Shown here in pieces: positions 15,176 through 25,400 of a stretch of 31,024 bases of DNA. The DNA lies in assembly GCA_947623795.1 (NCBI GenBank), contig CANQHS010000001.1, forward strand, positions 1 through 31,024, given 5' to 3'. Numbering within the stretch: position 1 is the stretch's first letter; each line of letters starts with the position of its first letter. The notes under the pieces are model-generated. The model saw only the letters and a program-made list of their open reading frames with translations. It did not search any database and was not told the DNA's origin. Position numbers and translations under genes: made by a program. Source of the stretch: an uncultured Clostridia bacterium. Its GTDB lineage: Bacteria; Bacillota; Clostridia; Christensenellales; UBA1242.

Positions 15176-18100
15176 ATGGTGGCGAACAAAAGGACACATG
15201 TTTTAATAGCAAGTTTTGTTTTATTTTTGCTTGCTGCAAGCGGATTGATTTTTATTTTTCCTGAGCAGCAAAAAGATTTTGTTTGCGCAAGTTCAGTCGC
15301 TGCAGAAACAAGTTTGGCCACAACCGACATTTTTGAAGATTATACTCAAACGCGCCTAAAACAAGAATATGCCTCGCAAGAAATTCTTTCCGAACTCAAA
15401 ACGTCTGGGGAAATAGATGAAATGGTGTATGCCCGAGCAATTGATGTTCTAAAAGGCAATGTTAAATATTCTCCCCAAAGAGAGTTTTCATCCAAATTTG
15501 AAAATGACCATAAAATCGACCAAGTGGGAGATATCGCCGCATATTCAAAAAATGAACTTAAATGTATTTGGCCAGCAAGCGAACTTATTATAACGGGCAT
15601 ATATGGAAAGCCTAATTATGCTTTTAATGTATTTGTTGAAGCGGACGACACGACCGACAAACTGCCATCCATTATATTTTCGCAAAATCACGGATATTAT
15701 TATCATTGGTATGACAAAATACAACTTAAAAAGGGCCTAAACAAATTGACCTTTCCAACTTTTGGGCTATCATATATTGACAAAGATGAAATAAGGGGCG
15801 GCGCTGTTTATTTATGCAATCCTTATTTCCCCGATGAACAGGGCGAAGTTAGCGTTTATATCGAGGGTGGCGGCTATTATCCCGTTTTTAGAAAGGGCGG
15901 AAATGAAAAAGAATTTTTAAATTTTTTAAAAGAATATGAAAGTGAGCGGGAAACAAAAAATCTGCTTAATATGGCAGAGTTGGTCACCGATCACGCCATA
16001 ATTTCAACGACATCATATTCACTTTATGATGTGTATTTTAACAACAATGTCATAACTCCGAGCGAAAATCTTGAACTTTGGGGCAATTATTTCACAACGC
16101 TTTTTGAGTTTAACGGGATTCCAACAAGCAAAGACTCTTCGCTTGACATTCCATATAATTCGAGAAATGATTATGTCAAAATAAATTTTAGATATATGAC
16201 TGTTTATCAGGGCTCGGGTGCTTATTCATATGAATATCATATTGGATGGTATTATGAGCATTATTGGTTTGCAAATTTCTACAATGCAAAATATCCAATG
16301 ACTGATCACAAATTATCAGAACATTTGATTTTTGGAATAGGGCACGAACTTGGGCATGCTTTGGATAACGAGCCGCGAAAGATAAACGAAACAACAAACA
16401 ATTTCACTGCCGCAATGGCGTATTATAAAATCTTAAACATGCCGCACTATGAGCAATATCAGCCATTTGAAAAAACGCTGAAAGCACTTGCAAGCGATTA
16501 TAACATAAATTATAAAGCATATGACGATGGGCAGATTATGTACACGAAAAATGATTATCCAACCAATTATGACCACAACTATCTCATTTGGTGGGACCTT
16601 GAAGCAGTTTTCCCCGGCTTTTGGGCAAGGTTAAATAATTATTTTAGGAATCCGCACGAAACGGGAATAAGAAAAGAGGAACAATATGTGTATTATTCTT
16701 CTCTTGCAACAGGCGTTGATCTATCAAACTATTATGAGCGTTGGGGATTTTATGATGGGAAAAGTCCATCATATTGGAAAAATAGATTTATTTATAATGA
16801 ATCATCTCAAGAGTTTAAGGCATTAATGAAGCAAGCGATTTCGACCAACAAAATTTCAACACAATATGACCATTTTTGGTATGCGGATGCGGAACAATAT
16901 AACTTTTCTCTTGAGCATCAAAATGTGTTAGAAAATGAAAAGGAATACATAAACGGGAAGCCGACAATAACAAAGATAACAAAATCTGGCAACAAAAGGA
17001 CATTGTTCATCCAAAGCGAGAAAAGCGAAAATCATCTTGGCTATGAAGTGATGTCCAAAACGTCAGAAAACGATTGGAAAGTTGCCGGATTTACATATTC
17101 CTCTTCGTTTGTTGATGAAAATAATTATGCTTCCACTCCAACATATAAAGTAGTGGCGGTCAACAGATTTTTTAGAACGAGTGAGCAAAGCGCAGAGTAT
17201 TCTAATGTTTCTAACGAAAGTGCATATGTGTGTAAGATAGATGATAAAAATTACACAAGTCTTAATTCAGCAATAGACAACGCTTTGGACGGTCAGACGA
17301 TTTATCTTCTCAATGACTGCTCTTTGGCAAATGTGGAATTTAGCAGAAAATTGACAATTGAAGTTGACCCATCCGTTCAAAACGATATATTGATTTCCAC
17401 AAATAAATCATACATACATTGCAACAGCGATTTTAACATTGTTGGTAGGAAAAATGCGCGCATTATAATTGACGGGAAATCACTCGATACATCCAACCCC
17501 GTTATCTATAGCACAAAAGGCACATTCACTGCTGATTATGTCACCTTTCAAAATTTAAGATCGAAATTTTTGGCTGCAGCAATTTATGCGCAAGGAGCAG
17601 ATATCAATATTTCAAATTGCATTTTCTACAATTGCAAAGATTTGCACGAAGACGGCATTGTTAGGGCAACGCAAAACTTAAAAATCGAAAACTGCACATT
17701 TATAAATTTAAGTGAAGTTTGTGTGAATATTTCAAATCTTGGAAATTTGACACTTTCTAAAACAATAGATGATTTAACACTTAATTTCGATGATTTTGAT
17801 GATGAAAAAATAATAAATTTAGATGGCGAATTTTTGCAAGAAAATATCGGCAAAATTAAACTAAAATCTGGCTATTTAATGGATTATAAAAACGGTCAAT
17901 TAAGTGTTAAAAAACTTTTGTTTAACTTGAAGTTTTTTATATCCGGTTCTCAAATTCAACAAGAAGTTAAAACACCAACTTTTGTTTTTGGTAGTGAAGA
18001 TCATAACTACAATTTAAGCGACAATCAATATGTACAATACATGGACAAAAACACCAATAAAATTTATTTAACTGGAGACGAAATTCAACTTGAAAAGGAT

Positions 18101-19792
18101 ATGGAATTTGATTGTGAAATTAAAGAAAAAATAGAGATAAAAATGTTTTATGATGGAGGCAACAACTCAAATTTCTATCATGAACAAGAGGAAGTATATC
18201 TTCCAACTATAGACGAAAATGGGAAACAAGTTTTTGCCTATTTGGACGGACAAAAAATATATTATTCTGGTCAAGTTTACAAGGTTGAAAAAGCAACAAC
18301 TCTAACAGCAATTTACGAGGGAAATTTTGTTTATCGATATATTGTCAGAAACAAAATTCATAGTGTTGGCTATGACACATATGGCAAAAATTTAAATCTG
18401 TTGCAACTTGGCGAAAAAAACTTTCTTGGTTGGCAGTGTGGCGGCAAATTTGTGACAACTAATTTGACCTTGCAAGGCGATTCGGATTTGATTGCTGTGT
18501 TTGGCGAAGAAGGGGTTGTTTATGACCTATCTCAATGTAATATTGTGATTGATGGAAACTATACTTATTCTGGCCAGCAAATTATTCCTAATTTTGTTGT
18601 TTATTATAACGATAACATTGTTCCTTCAATTTATTATTCAGTTTCATATTTTGATAATGTCGACGCGTCAAATCACGCGCGAATTGTAATAAGCGGAATC
18701 GAGGGAATTTCGATTGGAAACAAAACGGAATATTTTACAATCTCGGCAAAAAAACTTTTGCTTAAAGACGTGCGAGTTGAGGGTTTGAAAAATTATGTTT
18801 ATGATGGCAATCAGACAAGGCAAAATCTAACTTTGTATTTCAACAACATTCAAATTGAAACTTATTCGATGAGATATATAGGCGATCGAACAAATGCGGG
18901 AGATGTGCAGGTTGAAATTAGTTTTTCAAATAACTTTTCTGGAACAATCCTTTTAAACTACAAAATCGAAAAAGCGGCGAGAGCTGACTTTAGAGTTTCA
19001 CAATCGAATTGGACATTTGGCGAAACAAAACCCGAACCGCAAACAACAGGCAAAATGGAAACGAGCTCGATAAGTTTCTATTATTCAACGTTAGAAAATG
19101 GCGAATATTCTAGTTCAATTCCAAAAGATGCTGGCAGCTATTGGATTAAAGCAAAAATTGATGAATCAACAAATTATTTAGCGGCAGAATATAAGGCTCA
19201 ATTTAAAATTTTGCCAAAAGAAATTTCTGTTTTGTCATTTGATGTTCAAGACTCGAACTTGTTTTACACTGGGCAGCAAATTAAACCAAAAGTGGAAATA
19301 AAAAATGGCGAAACAATTTTGAAAGAAAATGTTGATTATAGTTTGACATATCAAAACAATATCAATGCGGGCAAAAATGCAGCGATAAAAATCCAAGGAT
19401 TAAAAAATTATGCGGGCACAAAAAATTTGACATTTGAAATTAAAAAAGCCACAAGCGTTAATTTCAACACAACAATTCATTTGCAAAATAAATTTTCTAG
19501 CCTATCCGAAGTGGAGTTGCCGAACGATTTTGAGTGGGATATGGATTCACTTGAACAAGTGTCTGAAAATGAAATGAAGGCAGTTGCAATTTACACGGGC
19601 AGCAACTATGATATAAATCGACTTGAATTTAGAATTTTAATAGATGATAATTCATCAAATCAAATCGCAGAACAGTCGGGATTTAGTTTATTTTGGCTTG
19701 CGTTTGCAATCCCGGGCGTTGTTTTGGTTATATCGTGTATTAGCTTAGTTATCATTAGACACAAACGCAACAGCTGGTGGAAAAATAAATGA
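15176..19792 (+). CDS. Giant secreted M60-like zinc metallopeptidase, membrane-anchored
   Basis: 1538 residues. There is an N-terminal signal segment (about 9-28) and an M60/enhancin-type catalytic domain (about 275-560) with HELGH at 390-394; downstream ETTNNF (405-410) resembles the conserved Glu-x-x-Asn-Asn of the family. Then a fibronectin-like region (about 592-680), a right-handed beta-helix (about 685-870), a region like internalin B repeats (about 985-1050) and repeated MBG-like Ig domains carrying YSGQQI, YDGNQT and YTGQQI (about 1120-1470). A C-terminal membrane helix (about 1503-1528) precedes a basic tail. M60 enzymes of gut bacteria cut O-glycosylated mucins, so host mucus is the likely target (inference). 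AGGGGG is only 2 bases from the ATG; a GTG at 15179, 5 bases away, may be the real start. Confidence 0.8.
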   Translation: MVANKRTHVLIASFVLFLLAASGLIFIFPEQQKDFVCASSVAAETSLATTDIFEDYTQTRLKQEYASQEILSELKTSGEIDEMVYARAIDVLKGNVKYSPQREFSSKFENDHKIDQVGDIAAYSKNELKCIWPASELIITGIYGKPNYAFNVFVEADDTTDKLPSIIFSQNHGYYYHWYDKIQLKKGLNKLTFPTFGLSYIDKDEIRGGAVYLCNPYFPDEQGEVSVYIEGGGYYPVFRKGGNEKEFLNFLKEYESERETKNLLNMAELVTDHAIISTTSYSLYDVYFNNNVITPSENLELWGNYFTTLFEFNGIPTSKDSSLDIPYNSRNDYVKINFRYMTVYQGSGAYSYEYHIGWYYEHYWFANFYNAKYPMTDHKLSEHLIFGIGHELGHALDNEPRKINETTNNFTAAMAYYKILNMPHYEQYQPFEKTLKALASDYNINYKAYDDGQIMYTKNDYPTNYDHNYLIWWDLEAVFPGFWARLNNYFRNPHETGIRKEEQYVYYSSLATGVDLSNYYERWGFYDGKSPSYWKNRFIYNESSQEFKALMKQAISTNKISTQYDHFWYADAEQYNFSLEHQNVLENEKEYINGKPTITKITKSGNKRTLFIQSEKSENHLGYEVMSKTSENDWKVAGFTYSSSFVDENNYASTPTYKVVAVNRFFRTSEQSAEYSNVSNESAYVCKIDDKNYTSLNSAIDNALDGQTIYLLNDCSLANVEFSRKLTIEVDPSVQNDILISTNKSYIHCNSDFNIVGRKNARIIIDGKSLDTSNPVIYSTKGTFTADYVTFQNLRSKFLAAAIYAQGADINISNCIFYNCKDLHEDGIVRATQNLKIENCTFINLSEVCVNISNLGNLTLSKTIDDLTLNFDDFDDEKIINLDGEFLQENIGKIKLKSGYLMDYKNGQLSVKKLLFNLKFFISGSQIQQEVKTPTFVFGSEDHNYNLSDNQYVQYMDKNTNKIYLTGDEIQLEKDMEFDCEIKEKIEIKMFYDGGNNSNFYHEQEEVYLPTIDENGKQVFAYLDGQKIYYSGQVYKVEKATTLTAIYEGNFVYRYIVRNKIHSVGYDTYGKNLNLLQLGEKNFLGWQCGGKFVTTNLTLQGDSDLIAVFGEEGVVYDLSQCNIVIDGNYTYSGQQIIPNFVVYYNDNIVPSIYYSVSYFDNVDASNHARIVISGIEGISIGNKTEYFTISAKKLLLKDVRVEGLKNYVYDGNQTRQNLTLYFNNIQIETYSMRYIGDRTNAGDVQVEISFSNNFSGTILLNYKIEKAARADFRVSQSNWTFGETKPEPQTTGKMETSSISFYYSTLENGEYSSSIPKDAGSYWIKAKIDESTNYLAAEYKAQFKILPKEISVLSFDVQDSNLFYTGQQIKPKVEIKNGETILKENVDYSLTYQNNINAGKNAAIKIQGLKNYAGTKNLTFEIKKATSVNFNTTIHLQNKFSSLSEVELPNDFEWDMDSLEQVSENEMKAVAIYTGSNYDINRLEFRILIDDNSSNQIAEQSGFSLFWLAFAIPGVVLVISCISLVIIRHKRNSWWKNK

Positions 19793-19964
19793 TTTTAGAT
19801 TTGTAATTTAAATAAAAAATCAAAAAAAATTTAGAAAAATTAAAAATTTATTGTAAAAATCAAAAAAAAATTTAAAAATTTCAATAAAAAAATAAAAAAT
19901 ATTAATAAAAATAAAAAAATTAGGAAATGTAATAATTTTTGAATTTAAAAAAAATTTGAAATTG

Positions 19965-20004
19965 AAAGAGAGAAATTGGATAGAAAAATTTTTCTCTTTT
20001 TTTT
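19965..20004 (+). terminator. Terminator of the M60 peptidase transcript
   Basis: A 13-bp stem with one G-T pair (AAAGAGAGAAATT at 19965-19977, AATTTTTCTCTTT at 19987-19999), then TTTTT. It is 172 bases after the stop codon, so the mRNA would have a long A+T-rich 3' end. Confidence 0.7.
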
Positions 20005-20005
20005 C

Positions 20006-20015
20006 GGGGGGGGGG
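20006..20015 (+). repeat. G10 homopolymer run upstream of the ABC operon
   Basis: Ten consecutive G in an otherwise A+T-rich stretch, directly after the terminator T run and 34 bases before the -10 of the next operon. Confidence 0.9.
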
Positions 20016-20046
20016 CACTATTTTACTAGGAAATTTACAAAATATG

Positions 20047-20055
20047 TGTTATAAT
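20047..20055 (+). promoter_or_regulatory. Extended -10 promoter of the ABC operon
   Basis: TGTTATAAT (TG plus a perfect TATAAT at 20050-20055) with no good -35 at the usual distance. Transcription would start about 33 bases before the ATG at 20096, whose AAGGAG site is at 20079-20084. Confidence 0.6.
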
Positions 20056-20095
20056 GACAAAAGTAGACATAATACAATAAGGAGAAAACCATTAA

Positions 20096-20815
20096 ATGTT
20101 AGTAGTAAAAAACCTTTCAAAGAAATATCCTAAAAACGAAAAATTTTCTGCACATAATATAACTTTTACTGTTAAAACGGGCGAAGTTGTTGGCCTTGTT
20201 GGAAGCAACGGAGCGGGAAAATCAACTATAATAAAAAGTATAATTGGCGTTTTGCCATTTCAAGAAGGTGAAATTCAAGTCGATGGCTACGATATTGTGA
20301 AACAAAGTGAGCAAGCGAAAAAGCGCATTGGCTATGTTCCGGACGACCACTCAGTTTATGAAAAACTCACCGGCAGAGAATATGTTAACTATATGGGAAG
20401 TTTGTATGGGGCAACAAAGGGACAGAAAAAATATGCAATTGATGTTTTAGCAAAACAATTCAATATCGATTATGCGCTAGACACACAAATTGCGAACTAT
20501 TCGCATGGTATGAAGCAAAAAATTTGTTTGCTTGGTGCAATAACCCACAATCCGTCGCTTTGGATTCTTGATGAACCTATGGTTGGTCTTGATCCTCAAA
20601 CTATGGCATTGCTTGTAAAATACATTAAAAATTATGCAAAGAGTAATCGCTCAGTTTTGTTTTCATCACATAGTTTGGACACCGTTCAAAAAGCGTGCGA
20701 CTCAGTCATTTTCATCAAGCATGGCGAAATTGCGCGCATTGTGGATATGAAGAAAAATCCAAATGCGGATTTGGAAAAAATGTTTATGGAGATAAACGAG
20801 GTGAAAGATGTTTGA
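20096..20815 (+). CDS. ABC transporter ATP-binding protein
   Basis: 239 residues, a single nucleotide-binding domain. Walker A GSNGAGKS, Q-loop region GYVPDDHSVYEKL, signature YSHGMKQK (variant of LSGGQ, with Tyr-Ser-His-Gly), Walker B LWILDEPMVGLDP and the switch His in SSHSLD are all present. The form is that of ABC-2-type exporters such as drug, antibiotic or lipid pumps. It starts a three-gene run: the permease overlaps by 8 bp and the Ig-like surface protein follows the permease by 8 bases. Direction of transport is inferred from the permease family. Confidence 0.93.
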   Translation: MLVVKNLSKKYPKNEKFSAHNITFTVKTGEVVGLVGSNGAGKSTIIKSIIGVLPFQEGEIQVDGYDIVKQSEQAKKRIGYVPDDHSVYEKLTGREYVNYMGSLYGATKGQKKYAIDVLAKQFNIDYALDTQIANYSHGMKQKICLLGAITHNPSLWILDEPMVGLDPQTMALLVKYIKNYAKSNRSVLFSSHSLDTVQKACDSVIFIKHGEIARIVDMKKNPNADLEKMFMEINEVKDV

Positions 20816-22409
20816 TTTCATCCGTTTGCAACTTAAACTTAAATGGGGGCTAAACCGCAACAACAACAAAATTAACGCAATAATGACAACTGTTATTGCG
20901 CTTCTTGCAATTGGTGTTGCACTTGCTCTCGTTTGGGGGCTTTCATTTGTGCTAAAATCCAGCATTTCGGCTAAAGCAAAGGACCTTTCTGTACTTTACA
21001 TAACAATTGTGATGATTGGTCTGACTGTTGTTGCAACCGGCATGCAGATGAACAGACTTTATAGGCCAGGGGACATCAACATAACAGCACGTTTTCCGTT
21101 AAGCCCATTTAAGATGTTCATAAGTTGCTTAATTTTGAATTACATCGATTTACTTATATATTCAACAATCCTTTTGTTGCCAATCATGATTGTGTTCGGC
21201 GTTGCAATGCATTGTATAACAGCTAGTTTTATCTTTGGAACAATTTTGGGCATTTTGTTTTTGCCAATTGTGCCTTTTGCGTTGTCAATTTTTATTGCAA
21301 TTCCAATAATGTACATAAACACTCTTTTAAAAAAGCATAACTTTATTAGACTTATTTTATTCATCGCGTTTTTAGTGGCATGTTTTGTGCTATATTATTA
21401 TCTTTTAAATGTGCTTGCAAACTTTTTTATCCATCGCAATTGGGAAGAAGGCACACTTGAAATTTGGCAAAACTTAATCAATGGGGTTAATGGCTATTAT
21501 AATCCAGCATACTATCTTTCCAACATTATTTTCTTTGACCATTTTTGGCTTGGCGCGGGAGCAATGCTCGGCTTTGCGGCCGTGCTTTTGACGATTGGCA
21601 TTTTGGTTGCAAAATTAGTTTACACAAAAATAAGAACAAAAGTGCTTGATGGCGGCTCGGATGTTTATAAAAGATTTTCTAAAATCGACGGAGCAAATAG
21701 TTCACTCGCCATTTTCAAACACACCATTAGCGAAATTATTCACACAAAAACCTATTCATACTTTTATCTTGGCGTTGCAATATCAACCCCAGTTATGGTG
21801 TTCTTTTGCAATAGGCTAGTTAGCCTTGTTGGTGAGGCTCAAATTGGTGCGGGCATAAACTTTGGTGCTTCGATGTTGGTTATCGCGGTGTTTATGGCAA
21901 TGATTGGCTCGTTTTCTGCCACGATATTAAGCATAGAGGGGAGAAACTTTTACATAACAAAAATGATTCCGGTTAACTTCCGCAAACAATTGCTTATTAA
22001 AGGCGTTGTTAATGTGGTGGTTAGCCTTGGCGCACTGCTCATTAGTGCAATCGTTTTGGCAGCACTAAATTTTGTTAGTATGACTGAACTAATTATTCTT
22101 GTTGTGTCGCAAATTCTGTTCGTGATAGGTCTTGTGTTCAATGGCATAAATCTAAATTTGGCAAATCCAAATCTAAAACCAAAAGCCAACGGTGAAGCGG
22201 AAGAAATAAATATAACTATCATGCTTATTATTGGCATTTTGGTGGCGGCCGTGTTCGGCGTTGCTGGCATTCTGCTTCCAAAAGTTTGGGATAGTTCAAT
22301 TGTTGGAACATATGTTGTTATCATTGCTATTGGACTTGTCTATGCACTTGTGAACTTCCTCGTTTTCTGGTTTACTGCCAATAAAAAATATAGGAAAATT
22401 GAAGTTTAG
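20808..22409 (+). CDS. ABC exporter permease, ABC-2-like
   Basis: 533 residues, strongly hydrophobic with about ten or more membrane segments arranged in two halves. A conserved cytoplasmic stretch RPGDINITARFPLSPFKMFIS resembles the family of putative ABC exporters with a leucine-proline 'PLSP' motif after the first helices (the PF16949-type permease, by memory). It should pair with the ATPase encoded just upstream to make an exporter; two copies of the permease, or one if it is fused, would form the channel. The start overlaps the ATPase end by 8 bp. The substrate is unknown; the giant surface protein downstream may be partner or cargo-related. Confidence 0.8.
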   Translation: MFDFIRLQLKLKWGLNRNNNKINAIMTTVIALLAIGVALALVWGLSFVLKSSISAKAKDLSVLYITIVMIGLTVVATGMQMNRLYRPGDINITARFPLSPFKMFISCLILNYIDLLIYSTILLLPIMIVFGVAMHCITASFIFGTILGILFLPIVPFALSIFIAIPIMYINTLLKKHNFIRLILFIAFLVACFVLYYYLLNVLANFFIHRNWEEGTLEIWQNLINGVNGYYNPAYYLSNIIFFDHFWLGAGAMLGFAAVLLTIGILVAKLVYTKIRTKVLDGGSDVYKRFSKIDGANSSLAIFKHTISEIIHTKTYSYFYLGVAISTPVMVFFCNRLVSLVGEAQIGAGINFGASMLVIAVFMAMIGSFSATILSIEGRNFYITKMIPVNFRKQLLIKGVVNVVVSLGALLISAIVLAALNFVSMTELIILVVSQILFVIGLVFNGINLNLANPNLKPKANGEAEEINITIMLIIGILVAAVFGVAGILLPKVWDSSIVGTYVVIIAIGLVYALVNFLVFWFTANKKYRKIEV

Positions 22410-22417
22410 GAGATTTT

Positions 22418-25400
22418 ATGAAAAAATTAATAACCTCAACAATAATCGTTCTACCATTAATCATTTTGGCGATTATGCTTGTGAGTGGTGCATTGCTTAG
22501 TATAACCACTCATATTTACGTTGAAGCCATAGAATTGGAAAAGGACGATGTTATACGTTTGCGTATGGAAGATGAACTCAACCCTCCAACATATAACCTG
22601 GCAGAGGAAGTAACAATTTTGCCATTAAAAGCCACAAATAGAGGGCTAAGTTATAAAACCGATGACGAAACAATTGCAAAAGTAGACAACAATGGTATCA
22701 TAACTGCAGTTTTCTATGGCGAAACTTTTATTACAGTCACAAGCAACGAAAATAAAGCTGCAACAGCAAAAAGAAAAGTTGTTATAACCGACACCGCTGT
22801 GCACGCAGTGCGTTTGAACAAGGACTATGAAACCGATATTTATGAAGGACAAACTCACCAAATGTCGGCAACAATTCTTCCAGCAGAAGCTGGGAATCAA
22901 GGCGTTATTTGGTCAAGTTCAAATCCAAAAATTTTGGATGTTAGTCCAAGCGGCATGATAACCGCTCGCGGGGCAGGGAAGGCAGAAGTTATTGCCACCT
23001 CGCAAGAAAAAGGAACAATTTTTGATAAGCTTGAAATAACTTGTCATAAAAAATTATTGGATATAACTTATAGTGGCAATTTTCAAACGTCTGCAACTCA
23101 CACTCAATTTCCAAATATAACCCCATTGCCAAAAGATGATGATAATCCCGAGAACACCATCGACCCGGCTGATGTTAGTTATAGTTATTCATCAAGCAAT
23201 GACGAAATAGCAACTGTAACGAAAACGGGCGCAATAACATTTTTGCAACCGGGCAGAGTTACAATAACAGTGTCAGCAACCGACTTCAATGGCACAGAAG
23301 TTACAAAAAAACAAGATTTCGTTTCTACAATGGGATATTATAAGGACTCAATTTTCAATTCTGAACAATTCCTTTGGAGCGAGTGCCATGCGGGAGAGCA
23401 AGTCCCAGCAAATTGGTTTGCCCCTCAATATGACGGAACGTATTTGGGGTTTAAGTCAATTGAATGTTTGGCAGACGGAATAAATTTGATCGCCGACATG
23501 ATAACATATGATTCAGACACAAAAACATTTGTTTTTGGCGATGACATTGAGTGTGAAAGTTTTATTCAAGTGACTCTCACTTCAACAATTTATAATTCAA
23601 GTTTGGACATCCTTGAAGTGGATAAAACTGAAACCTTCAGAATCAATAAAAACGCAATAGAATCGGGCGTTAATGCAAAATTAACACTAAATGGCAGTGA
23701 ATTAAAAAACGACAAAAACGGAGAAACAAACAACATAACAATCCACGACATTGGCGACAGCATTGATTTAATAATAAGCGACGCAAGTGCAATGCCAAAA
23801 ATAAGCGGAGATTGTGTTAGTGTTACAATTTCAGAAGATGGCAAAAAAGTTACATTAACTGCCAAAGATGTGTGTACTAATCAAGAGCTAATCTTAGCAG
23901 TTGGTGTTTCAAGATTTAAAATTACATTAAATATCGAAGCAAAAGCCAATCAACTTGCTGTTAACGTTGGCGATTTTGCATTGCAAGATGGCCAAACATA
24001 TAACACTCTTTTGAACGAACTTACATTTACTGTCGTTCCAAGTAGGACCGACAAAAAAACAATAACCAACAGTACCATTTCATATTCTTATGACAAAGAC
24101 AGTTGGCTTTCTTCTACAAATGGAATTATTAATGCTGACACAAGCCGCGGCGAAATTAATTTCAAATGTGGCAACGCGGAATTTAAGATCAATTTGCAAA
24201 CTATTACATTGAAAGATTTCGGCATAAGAATTTCTGCATCTATGAGCCGTGTTGGCGGAAGTGTTGAGTTATATGAGATCGAGAGTGTAAAAAATGTGGA
24301 AACTGTACAGTCCTTTGATGTTCCAAGCGATATACAAGATAGCGTAACTCTTGAAATTGTGCCTAATGTTACAATTTTGGGCGGATTTGGGAATGACGAT
24401 AATTTCTTTAAAAGCTTATTTGAAATAAATTTTGTTGATACAAGTTGGCAAGCAGGCTATAGCGCATCAAACAGCCAAATAACAATAAGTTTTGGAGGAG
24501 CTAGAGCATTTGACAACAAAATCACAGTTTTATATGACGATCTTTCAATAGATTTGCGATTTGTTCGCATCAAATTAACTTCAATTGATTTTAACGGATT
24601 TGAAAATAATCTGCATGCTGGATATCAGCAAGCGAACGTGTTCGCAAAACATAGTTATTATCAATCAAAAGTGGAGTATTTCAAAGTTCCTTTCCAAGCG
24701 TATGAAGAGGCGGACACTTTGGCAACATCAGACACTATTGACACAATAAAATGGCAACTTTCTAGATATGTTGGCAATAGTGTAGATGAACAAATTACAA
24801 CACAAATCGGCAAAAAGGTTATATATAAGGGCACGGAATACACCTTAACTCAAGATGGTGAAACATATGTGCTTAAAGATAAAGCGGGCAATAATATCGC
24901 AGGCAAAGATGGACAGAATGCGCAAGGCATAACGTTTGTAGACATCTATTCTGAGCCAGGCTATGCACGTGTGTATTTTGGAAATATTGCGGGTTTAAAA
25001 GAAATTGATGTACAAAACGACTATTTTGGCAATTTTGATGACAATCCAACTTGGAGTCAACCAAGCGATGTTGAGCCGGACGGTAGCGATAGAAGTTTTG
25101 CTCACTCTGAAAACGCGTTTTCGTTCTTGCGCGTTGAAGCGGGCGATGGTGCAAACAATGGAATTAACTGCCATTATAACTTTAATGTGTTGGACGATTT
25201 GGGCGGTGGAGAAGGCAACAAAATTTATAATATATTTAACGCCAATGGATATTATCAATTTTCTAACATTGTGTTGCACACTTCGCTTTATGGTCCGGGC
25301 GAATTAGATGGTGATGACCCAAAAATTCAACAGAAAAAACAAGAGGCGGAGGAAAACGACCTTTTCTTAGATTATAAAGTTAACGAGAGCACATATGAAA

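Larger units (their letters stand above)
19793..20095 (+). other. A+T-rich intergenic gap between peptidase and ABC operon
   Basis: Positions 19793-19960 are almost pure A and T, with many short AAAAATTT-type runs and no reading frame worth naming. The second half holds a terminator, a G10 run and a promoter, listed separately. Confidence 0.7.

Noticed and set aside
24873..25307. Several open frames of 90-100 residues on both strands inside the Big_2 gene.
   Set aside because: They overlap a clearly coding long frame, have no ribosome sites and show no recognisable sequence.
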